Below are positions 42,923 through 49,995 of a DNA stretch of 64,000 bases, piece by piece. Every line of letters begins with the position of its first letter. Position 1 is the stretch's first letter. This stretch comes from Streptomyces cavernae. Its GTDB lineage: Bacteria > Actinomycetota > Actinomycetes > Streptomycetales > Streptomycetaceae. The stretch lies in assembly GCF_004023625.1 (NCBI RefSeq), contig NZ_RPDJ01000042.1, positions 28,987 through 92,986 of the forward strand, given 5' to 3'. A model generated the notes under the pieces. The model was not told the DNA's origin. It searched no databases and saw only the letters and a list, made by a program, of their open reading frames with translations. The position numbers and the translations under genes were made by a program.

Positions 42923-43066
42923 CCCGGAGTCCCGGAGTCCCGGAGTCCCGGAGTCCCGGAGTCCCGGAGTCCCGGAGGTCCCGGTATCCGGGAGATGCCG
43001 GTATCCCGGTACGCCGATTTCCCCCGGTATCCCGGCATCGGTTGGTATCGGTTGGTATCGGTTGAT
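42923..43066 (+). repeat. Tandem CCCGGAGT octamers and ATCGGTTGGT decamers
   Basis: Six exact CCCGGAGT units at 42923-42970 are followed by degenerate CCCGGTATC repeats and three ATCGGTTGGT-type decamers at 43037-43066, ending just before the patatin ribosome site. They lie in the leader of that gene. Confidence 0.88.
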
Positions 43067-43080
43067 GGAGGAGGGCGGGC

Positions 43081-43920
43081 GTGGCGGATACGGCGCTGGT
43101 GCTGGGCGGGGGCGGGCTGACCGCGTACGCGTGGGAGGTCGGCGTGCTGGCCGGGCTGGCCGAGGCGGGGGTGGACCTCAGTGGCGCCGATGTGCTCGCC
43201 GGCACGTCGGGAGGCGCACTGCTCGCCCTGGAACTGGCCACGGGGGCAGCGCCGATCGACCTGTACGCGGAGCAGGTGGAGCGGAAGCGAGCCATGCTGG
43301 AGGTGGACTTCACCTTCGCGATGACCGTCAAGTACCTGTGGGCGGCGCTCGGTTCGCGGGATCCCGAAACCGTGGTCAAGCGGCTGGGCAGGCTTGCGCT
43401 GAGCGTGCGCGACGTATCGGAGGCGGAGGTCTTCGACGCGATCGGCCCCCAAATCCCGGTCCGGCAGTGGCCGGAGAGGGCGATCCGGCTGTTCGCGGTG
43501 GACGCGTTCACGGGCGAGGCGACCGGATTCAGCGCTGACAGCGGCGTCGACCTGGTGCTGGCGATGTCGGCCAGCTGCGCACTGCCGCCGCTGTTCCCGC
43601 CGATCACGATCGGGGCGGGGCGCTGGATGGACGGGGGCGTGCGCTCCACGACCAACGCCGACCTGGTGCAGGACTGCCGACAGGTCGTGGTGCTGGCGCC
43701 CATTCCCAAGGGGCCGGGGGCGAGCCCGAGCACCTCGACCCAGGTGGCCTCCCTCGTGGCCGGTGGCGCCCGGGCCGCGCTGCTGGTTCCTGACCGAGAG
43801 GCCCGCCACGCGTTCGGCCGCAACCCCCTGGACGCCTCCCGCATCCCCGGCGCGGCCCGAGCAGGCCGACGCCAGGCAGCCGCACACGCCGAACAGATCC
43901 GCACCGTCTGGCACGGCTGA
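43081..43920 (+). CDS. Patatin-like phospholipase
   Basis: The 279-aa product has an oxyanion GGGGL at 9-13, nucleophile elbow GTSGG at 41-45 with Ser43, and DGG at 184-186 supplying the catalytic Asp184. It hydrolyses lipid acyl esters. GTG 43081 follows GGAGGAGG. Confidence 0.9.
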   Translation: MADTALVLGGGGLTAYAWEVGVLAGLAEAGVDLSGADVLAGTSGGALLALELATGAAPIDLYAEQVERKRAMLEVDFTFAMTVKYLWAALGSRDPETVVKRLGRLALSVRDVSEAEVFDAIGPQIPVRQWPERAIRLFAVDAFTGEATGFSADSGVDLVLAMSASCALPPLFPPITIGAGRWMDGGVRSTTNADLVQDCRQVVVLAPIPKGPGASPSTSTQVASLVAGGARAALLVPDREARHAFGRNPLDASRIPGAARAGRRQAAAHAEQIRTVWHG

Positions 43921-44037
43921 ACCGCCCGAAAGGCGGGCCGTGGGAAGGGGGCCGGCCCGAGGGCGGGCGGGGACGGGAGGCGGGACGGCCGGAAGGCGGC
44001 GGCGCGGCCGCCCCTCGGGAAATCCGAGCGCGACCCG

Positions 44038-45204
44038 TCAGCGCGATCGGCGGGCGTTGAGCCGGGCGGCCTGGCGCGTCAGGTGGTCCCGCTCGGCGAG
44101 GTTGGGTGCCTTGCGGGCCGCCTCGGCGTACAGCCGTGCAGCCGTCGCCAGGTCGCCGTCGCGCTCGTGGAGGTAGGCCGCCACCGCGGCGTGGCGGGGC
44201 AGTGAGGCGTCCACCGCCGCGAGCGCCGCCAGGCCGGCGCGCGGCCCGTCGGCCTCCCCGACGGCGACCGCGCGGTTGAGCCGGACGACCGGGCTGTCGG
44301 TCAGGCGTGTGAGCTCGTCGTACCACTCGACGATCTGCACCCAGTCGGTCTCCTCGGCGGTGGGCGCGTCGGCGTGGAGGGCGGCGATGGCGGCCTGGGC
44401 CTGGAACTCGCCCAGCCGGTCGCGGGCGAGGGCCGCCTGCAGGATCCCGACGCCCTCGGCGATCAACGCGGTGTCCCACCGGCCGCGGTCCTGCTCGGCG
44501 AGCGGCACCAGGCCCCCGTCGGGCGCGGTCCGGGCGGCGCGCCGGGCGTGGTGGAGCAGCATGAGGGCGAGCAGCCCGGCCACCTCGGGGTGGTCGATAC
44601 GGGCGGCGAGTTGCCGGGTGAGCCGTATGGCCTCGGCGGCGAGGTCCACGTCGCCGGAGTAGCCCTCGTTGAAGACCAGGTAGAGGACGCGCAGCACGGT
44701 GGCGACGTCCCCGGGCCGGTCGAAGCGCACGCCGGAGACGGTGCGTTTGGCCCGGCTGATGCGCTGCGCCATGGTCGCCTCGGGCACCAGGTAGGCCTCG
44801 GCGATCTGGCGAGTGGTCAGCCCGCCGACGGCGCGCAGCGTGAGCGCGACCGCCGATGCCGGGGTCAGCGAAGGGTGGGCGCACAGAAAGTAGAGCTGGA
44901 GCGTGTCGTCCACCGCGGGCGCCGGCCCCGGCGCCGGCTCCTCCTCGACGCGTTCCTCACGCCGACGGCGGGTGGCGTCGGAGCGGGTCGCGTCGAGGAA
45001 CTTGTGCCAGGCGACGGTGATCAGCCAACCCTTCGCATCCCGCGGGGGGTCGGCCGGCCAGACGCGGACGGCCTCGACCAGGGCGTCCTGCACGGCGTCC
45101 TCGGCCGCCGCGAAGTCGGCTCCGCGGCGAACGAGGACGGTGAGCACGTTCGGCGTGAGGCTACGAAGCAGGGCCTCGTCCATCCGGAACACCTGAGAGG
45201 TCAC
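44038..45204 (-). CDS. ECF42-type RNA polymerase sigma factor with TPR-like C-terminal extension
   Basis: The 388-aa product has sigma region 2 (FAAAEDAVQDALVEAVRVWP, WLITVAWHKFLDA) and region 4 (LTTRQIAEAYLVPEATMAQRISRAKR), followed by about 200 residues of helical repeats (DUF6596/TPR-like), the layout of the ECF42 group. That group lacks an anti-sigma factor and is paired with DGPF/YCII proteins, exactly as here. GTG 45204 overlaps the YCII stop (GTGA); ATG 45183 is possible. Confidence 0.9.
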   Translation of the reverse strand: MTSQVFRMDEALLRSLTPNVLTVLVRRGADFAAAEDAVQDALVEAVRVWPADPPRDAKGWLITVAWHKFLDATRSDATRRRREERVEEEPAPGPAPAVDDTLQLYFLCAHPSLTPASAVALTLRAVGGLTTRQIAEAYLVPEATMAQRISRAKRTVSGVRFDRPGDVATVLRVLYLVFNEGYSGDVDLAAEAIRLTRQLAARIDHPEVAGLLALMLLHHARRAARTAPDGGLVPLAEQDRGRWDTALIAEGVGILQAALARDRLGEFQAQAAIAALHADAPTAEETDWVQIVEWYDELTRLTDSPVVRLNRAVAVGEADGPRAGLAALAAVDASLPRHAAVAAYLHERDGDLATAARLYAEAARKAPNLAERDHLTRQAARLNARRSR

Positions 45205-45608
45205 TCCGTGATGGTGGGCGGCACGCCGTAGAACGGGCGCACCTCCAGCCACTCGTGGATCGGCTTGCCGCCCGCCCCGGGGGCGGCCGACAGCTCCCCG
45301 GCCAGCTCGACGGCGCGCTTGTAGCTGTCGACGTCGATGATCATCCAGCCGGCGATGAGGTCCTTGGTCTCCGCGAACGGTCCGTCGGTGACCGGCGGGC
45401 GCCCCTCACCGTCGTAGCGGACCCACGCTCCCTCCGGGGCGAGCGCCTGACCGTCGACGAACTCGCCGGTCTTCTCCAGCCGGGCCGCGAAGTCGTTCAT
45501 GTACTGCACATGCGCCGAGATCTCCTCCGGGCTCCACTGGTCCATCGGCACGTCGTTGACCGCAGCCGGGGCGCCGCGGTAGTGCTTCAGCAGCAGGTAC
45601 TTGGCCAT
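45201..45608 (-). CDS. YCII/DGPF-domain protein
   Basis: The 135-aa product has the family signature VTDGPFAETKDLIAGW at 73-88 and C-terminal EVRPFYGVPP. YCII-like proteins are small ferredoxin-fold proteins of uncertain enzymatic role, strongly linked to ECF41/42 sigma factors. It is translated before and coupled to the sigma gene. Confidence 0.9.
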   Translation of the reverse strand: MAKYLLLKHYRGAPAAVNDVPMDQWSPEEISAHVQYMNDFAARLEKTGEFVDGQALAPEGAWVRYDGEGRPPVTDGPFAETKDLIAGWMIIDVDSYKRAVELAGELSAAPGAGGKPIHEWLEVRPFYGVPPTITE

Positions 45609-46024
45609 GATGGTTCTCCTCGGTGCTCGTGCGACCCATTGTGGTCGCGTTCACCCCGGGGACGGAGCCGGACGCGGGTTCTCGACATCGCCGTCCGATT
45701 TTTTTGGATTCTCGTGGATGAGCCTGTTGAGCCTGGTGAACCCGGGTGAGCCGTCTCGCGGTGTCCGGGTGCCGGGTCCACGGCGTGGCGCGAGGGCGGC
45801 GTGCCGGCGGTGGGTGTTACCGGAGGCCGTGGGGGGCAAGGCGCTGGCTGAGGCTGGTCGGCATCCGGCCCGCCACCGGCTTGAACACCCGGCACCAGGC
45901 CGAAGCGGCCCAAGGGGAATCCAGGTGGCGGCTCGGATCTTCGGGGGCGCGCATCACCTGCGACCCATAGTCGAGCACACCCTCGCGGGGCAAAGCTTCG
46001 GCGCCGTCCCAGCCCTTGCTTCAC
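45609..46024. other. Upstream region with remnant gene tail
   Basis: About 416 bp between the YCII start and the DUF2975 operator. Apart from the 45799-45860 gene-tail copy, I see no gene. The YCII promoter should lie at its left end. Confidence 0.45.
45799..45860 (-). pseudogene. Orphan 3' end of a paralogue of the 54-kb gene
   Basis: The reverse strand reads SQRLAPHGLR and a stop, matching the C-terminus IQRLDRHGLR of the gene at 54046. The downstream CACCCACCGCCGGCACG also matches (54027-54046). No more of the gene is present. Confidence 0.6.
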
Positions 46025-46041
46025 CTATCGAAATTCGATAG
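46025..46041. promoter_or_regulatory. Operator-like palindrome before DUF2975 gene
   Basis: CTATCGAA-A-TTCGATAG is a perfect 17-bp palindrome 34 bp before the start codon. It is probably the site of the small XRE regulator encoded downstream, which is now broken. Confidence 0.6.
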
Positions 46042-46074
46042 ATTTCCATCGCGACTCGATGGGAAGGGTGGGCC

Positions 46075-46560
46075 ATGGGAAAGCTGACAGTGCGTGCGCT
46101 GCGTGCCGTGCTCGTGGTGGTGCTCGCCGGCACCGTGTTCGTGCAGGCATTGATGGTGTGGGCGTTGGCCACCGACCCGGAGGACGGGTCGCTCCCGCTG
46201 ACCCCGCTGCGCGTGATCACGATCCTGGGCATGGTGTCGGTACAGGTCGCCCTGGTCTGCGTAGGGCGACTGGTGACGATGGTGCGACGCGGAACCGTGT
46301 TCTCCCACGCCGCCTTCCGGTACGTGGACGGCGTGATCGGCGCGATCGTGGCGGCTGCACTCCTGTGGTTCGCGGTCACGGCCTTCAACGCGCCGGGCCA
46401 GCGGGACGACCCGGGCGTCACCGTCATCATGGGCGGGGTTGGCGTGGCCATTCTGGGAATGGCGCTCATTGTGCTCGTGCTGCGGATGCTGCTCGCCCAG
46501 GCCGTCGCGCGCGACGTGGAAGCGGCGCAGATGCAGGCCGAGTTGGACGAGGTGATCTGA
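46075..46560 (+). CDS. DUF2975 membrane protein
   Basis: The 161-aa protein has four hydrophobic segments at about 10-30, 47-68, 84-104 and 116-140, the DUF2975 layout. Function unknown; it is usually paired with a YozG-type XRE regulator. ATG 46075 follows GGAAGGG. Confidence 0.85.
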   Translation: MGKLTVRALRAVLVVVLAGTVFVQALMVWALATDPEDGSLPLTPLRVITILGMVSVQVALVCVGRLVTMVRRGTVFSHAAFRYVDGVIGAIVAAALLWFAVTAFNAPGQRDDPGVTVIMGGVGVAILGMALIVLVLRMLLAQAVARDVEAAQMQAELDEVI

Positions 46561-46760
46561 CGCCGATCGCCGTCGGCATCGAGGTGATGCCGGCCAGGCG
46601 AAAGATGTCCGTGGGCGAGCTCGCGGACCGCGTGGGGATCATGCCCGCCAACCTGGCGGTACTCAAGAACGCCGCGCCAAGGCGGTGCGCTTCACGACGC
46701 TCGCCGCGCTCTGCGAGGTGCTCGAGTGCCGGCCGGGCGACTTGCCGACCGCCCCGCCGT
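46556..46760 (+). pseudogene. YozG-like XRE regulator, inactivated
   Basis: The frame reads TPIAVGIEVMPARRKMSVGELADRVGIMPANLAVLKN and breaks after 46670, where one base is missing. Restoring it yields AKAVRFTTLAALCEVLEC and GDLP, the normal end. The usual ATG overlapping the upstream stop is a CTG here. With start and frame both damaged, the regulator is probably dead while its membrane partner is intact. Confidence 0.7.
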
Positions 46761-46982
46761 CGCCACGAGCGGCCGTCCCGGACCCGACACGATGCGGTGT
46801 CCGCTGGGCACCGCGCACGGTAGTAACCCCGCCAACGGGCGAAACGCGCCCCTGACCTGCGCCACAGCGCAGGGAGCACTGACCGCGGCTGCGCCCCGGA
46901 CGGCCTCGAAGGTGGCCTTGGCCTCCATGATCAGGGCGGTGGCCGTCCGGGAGCTCTTGTGTGGCGTTCTCTGGGTGTCGGC

Positions 46983-47396
46983 TCAGATCTTGATGACGGT
47001 GGCCCGTCCACCGCACAGGGCGGTGAGGTCTTCCGGGTCGGAGGTGAGGATCGTGACAGGGCCGGGTGCGGCGAGAGCGGTCGCGCTGACCATGGCGTCG
47101 ATGGCGTACTTGTGGCCGTGCAGCCCGGTGTCTGCCAGGAGGGCAGCTGCGTGCCGGGCGATGGGCTCGCTGACCGGTTCGACGACAAGGCGGGAAAGCG
47201 TCCATTCCAGGGCCGGACGGTTGATCCGCGCATGGACCACTTCCACCAGGGTGGCCGCGGAGGCGATCACCCGCAGGTCGTCGGCGCGAGCGAGTGCGAG
47301 CCAGCCAGTGACGGTGCGGTCGCGCAGGACGGCCTTGGCCAGCCCTTCGCTGTCGAGGACCAGGGTGCCGCCCGGGGCGGCGGGGGAGCGGGTCAC
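46983..47396 (-). CDS. PIN-domain toxin (VapC-like)
   Basis: The 137-aa product has the PIN-domain acidic residues: Asp15 in LVLDSEG, Glu in TLVEVVHAR near 52, and Asp in KYAIDAMVSATA near 100. PIN toxins are Mg-dependent ribonucleases that cut tRNA or rRNA. The GTG start overlaps the stop of the antitoxin gene. Confidence 0.85.
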   Translation of the reverse strand: MTRSPAAPGGTLVLDSEGLAKAVLRDRTVTGWLALARADDLRVIASAATLVEVVHARINRPALEWTLSRLVVEPVSEPIARHAAALLADTGLHGHKYAIDAMVSATALAAPGPVTILTSDPEDLTALCGGRATVIKI

Positions 47397-47665
47397 GCGG
47401 CGTTGGTCCCACCTTGTGTCTGCTGCTGTCGGGCCTGGTGGAGCTGGTCGCGCAGAGCCTGGATCTCCTCGTCCGTGACGGGGCCGTGTTCGGCCTCGGC
47501 CACCTGGATGAGTTCGTTGAGGTTGTCGCGTTCGATCTGGCGGGCCACTGCGGCGGCCACGTAGGCAGACAACCCCGAGGGGCCACTGCGGGCCTTGGCG
47601 GCCTCAGCGATGTCGCGCGGCATGGTGATCGAGTACTTGCCGGTAGGCTCACTCATGCTACTCAT
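47393..47665 (-). CDS. Ribbon-helix-helix antitoxin partner of PIN toxin
   Basis: The 90-aa product has KYSITMPRDIAEAAKARSGPSGLSAYVAAAVARQIERDNL, an RHH DNA-binding start, and a charged C-terminal tail that would wrap the toxin. ATG 47665 follows GAAGGG; ATG 47656 is an alternative. Such antitoxins repress their own promoter. Confidence 0.82.
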   Translation of the reverse strand: MSSMSEPTGKYSITMPRDIAEAAKARSGPSGLSAYVAAAVARQIERDNLNELIQVAEAEHGPVTDEEIQALRDQLHQARQQQTQGGTNAA

Positions 47666-48117
47666 CCTACCCTTCATCCTCCTGCCTGCTGGACTTGGCT
47701 GTCCCGACGAGGAGAGACGGTGGCCGGTCCGTTCGCGGCTTGTGAGGCACGCGATTGCCCACGTCCCGGACGTAGCCGTCACCGCCGCGTCATACGCCGA
47801 GGCGTCATGCGGCCGGAAGTTACGGCACCGACCGCGCAACGTGCTCAGGACGGCAACGTGCGTGGTGTGGCGCTGTGCGACACCCCGCCTGACGCAAAAG
47901 GTGCAGCTCGGGTACGACGTAGCCGTCGGGGCTCGGACCGGCCACTGGCGCGCGAAGGCGATTGTCCTGTATGTCGGCGTAGCCAGAAGTATGGCCGGCC
48001 GACAACCCGTGGCATGCGTCGAGTTGGAGGTAGAGCTCACCGAAGTCGTCGTTCGCGCCCACGGGCCGCCCTAAGCTGGCGGACTGTCACGTGCGTAACG
48101 TCGAGTAGGCGGAGACA
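47666..48117. other. Spacer between toxin-antitoxin and SWIM genes
   Basis: About 452 bp. Frames on both strands are open, but none has a ribosome site or recognisable protein character. It should contain both divergent promoters. Confidence 0.45.
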
Positions 48118-49803
48118 ATGGGCAGTCTCACCGAGGCGAACCTCAAGAAGCTTGCCGGTGCCCGTTCCTTCGAACGCGGGCGCGGGTATCTCGACGCGGT
48201 GTCCGGAGTCGAGGTCGGTGACGGCTGGGTCACCGCGAGCGTTCACGGCACGGAACGGTACGAGGTGGAACTGACTCTGGACGCGCCCGGCGGCCTGAGC
48301 GGCGAATGCGACTGCCCGTACGGCCTGGAGGGCAACTTCTGCAAGCACCTGGTGGCCCTCGGTCTGACCGTGCTCGCCCAGCGGGAGAGCCTCCCGCGGC
48401 AGCGGAAGGCGGCCCGGGAGCGCGCGCAGGACCTCGACGGATGGCTTTCCGCCCTGTCCAAGGACGAGTTGCTCGATCTGCTGCGGCAACAGATCAGCGA
48501 GGACCGGCAGTTGCGGCGGCGACTGGAACTGCGGGCCGCGAGCGCCCGCGGAGACCTCACCACAGTCCGTTCCCATATCCGCGGCCTGCTGGACATCGGC
48601 CCGTTCGCGCAGTACGGGTACGTCGAGTACGCCGATGCCCGCGCCTACGCGGAGCAGGCAGAACAGGCCGTCTCCGCGATCGCCGCGCTGACCGGCTCCG
48701 GCCGGGCAGCCGACGCGATCACCCTGGCGCGGGAGGCGATGCGGCTGCTGGCCGAGGCGGTGGAGAGCGTCGACGACTCGGACGGCCGACTGGGGCAGAT
48801 CGGTGCGGACCTCGCCGACGCCCACCTCGACGCCTGCCGGGCGGCGCGCCCCGACCCGGAGGAGCTCGCGCGCTGGCTGGTCGGCCATGCGCTCGGCGAC
48901 CTGGACGACGGCCTGACCGACATTGATCCGCTCGACTACGAGGAGGTCCTCGGTGAGGCGGGAATGGCCGTTCTGCGGAAGCGGGCCGTGGAGGCGTGGC
49001 GTGGCAACCGCCGCGGCTGGGCGGAGAAGTACCTGATGGAGCGTCTGGCCAAGGCGGGAGGCGATGTCGACGCGGTGATCGCCGTGCATGCGGCCGACCT
49101 CTCCCCGAGCGGCCACACGCACCTGGTCATCGCCCGCGAGCTGGACGCCGCCCGGCGCCCCGACGAGGCCCTGCGCTGGGCAGAACGCGGCATCGGGGAA
49201 GCCAGGGACGCCCGGGACCTGGCCGACGTCGACACCGCCCTCGTCGACTATCTCTGCGACCGCTACGCGCAGGCGGGCCGGCTCGCCGACGCCGTCGCCC
49301 TGCGCCGCGACCACTTCGGTGCCCGCCGCACCCTGCTCGCCTATCAGCAGCTGCGCGCCGCCGCGCGGGTCGCGGACTGCTGGCCGGCGGAGCGCGAGGG
49401 AGCCCTGGCCTTGCTGCGCGTTGACGCGGAGGAGCAGCAACAGGGCTGGTACGGCGGCCCCGTCCTGCTCGACGCCCTGCTCGACGACAAGGACGTCGAC
49501 GCAGCCTGGGAAGCGGCCACCCAGACCGGCGCCCATGACAGGCAGTGGCTCACCCTTGCCGACAAGGCGCGGTCCACCCGCCCCGCGGACGCGCTCGGCG
49601 TCTACCTGCGCCTGGCCGAGCCACTCACAAAGCAGACCGGCAACACGGTCTACGAGCAGCTCGTCAGCCTGCTGCTGAGCATCCGAGACTGCCACCGCCG
49701 CCTGGGAACGGAGGACGAGCTCGCCGTGTACGTGACCGCCCTGCGCACCGCCCAGAAACGCAAGCGGAACCTGATGCGCTTGATGGACGAACAGGGCCTA
49801 TGA
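48118..49803 (+). CDS. SWIM zinc-finger protein with helical repeats
   Basis: The 561-aa product has the SWIM motif CDCPYGLEGNFCKH, with ligands Cys64, Cys66, Cys75 and His77, then a long TPR-like helical region (ARAYAEQAEQAVSAIAALTG, ALRWAERGIGEARDARDLAD and others). SWIM domains bind DNA or proteins, often beside helicases. The DUF4132 gene downstream in the same direction may share its role. A decayed paralogue lies at 60120-61491. ATG 48118 follows GGCGGAGACA. Confidence 0.88.
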   Translation: MGSLTEANLKKLAGARSFERGRGYLDAVSGVEVGDGWVTASVHGTERYEVELTLDAPGGLSGECDCPYGLEGNFCKHLVALGLTVLAQRESLPRQRKAARERAQDLDGWLSALSKDELLDLLRQQISEDRQLRRRLELRAASARGDLTTVRSHIRGLLDIGPFAQYGYVEYADARAYAEQAEQAVSAIAALTGSGRAADAITLAREAMRLLAEAVESVDDSDGRLGQIGADLADAHLDACRAARPDPEELARWLVGHALGDLDDGLTDIDPLDYEEVLGEAGMAVLRKRAVEAWRGNRRGWAEKYLMERLAKAGGDVDAVIAVHAADLSPSGHTHLVIARELDAARRPDEALRWAERGIGEARDARDLADVDTALVDYLCDRYAQAGRLADAVALRRDHFGARRTLLAYQQLRAAARVADCWPAEREGALALLRVDAEEQQQGWYGGPVLLDALLDDKDVDAAWEAATQTGAHDRQWLTLADKARSTRPADALGVYLRLAEPLTKQTGNTVYEQLVSLLLSIRDCHRRLGTEDELAVYVTALRTAQKRKRNLMRLMDEQGL

Positions 49804-49995
49804 GCGGGACGGCGTCTCGGAGCTCCGCTCGGTCAACTCGGTCAACTCGTCAACTCGGTCCACCCGACCCCCGCTGCCCTCGAACCCCTGCCGCCGGATC
49901 GTGCTCTTCCGCCGTCCACTGGACCTGTGATCCAACAGACACGAAGACCCCCGCGGGTTGATCGCATTGTCAGTGCCCCCTGTCATCATCCGGCC

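Noticed and set aside
42923..42980. CRISPR array
   Set aside because: Repeats are 8 bp and contiguous with no spacers; no cas genes seen anywhere in the window.
48037..49695. 552-codon frame antisense to the SWIM gene
   Set aside because: Codon third positions and SWIM motif favour the plus strand; typical high-GC shadow.
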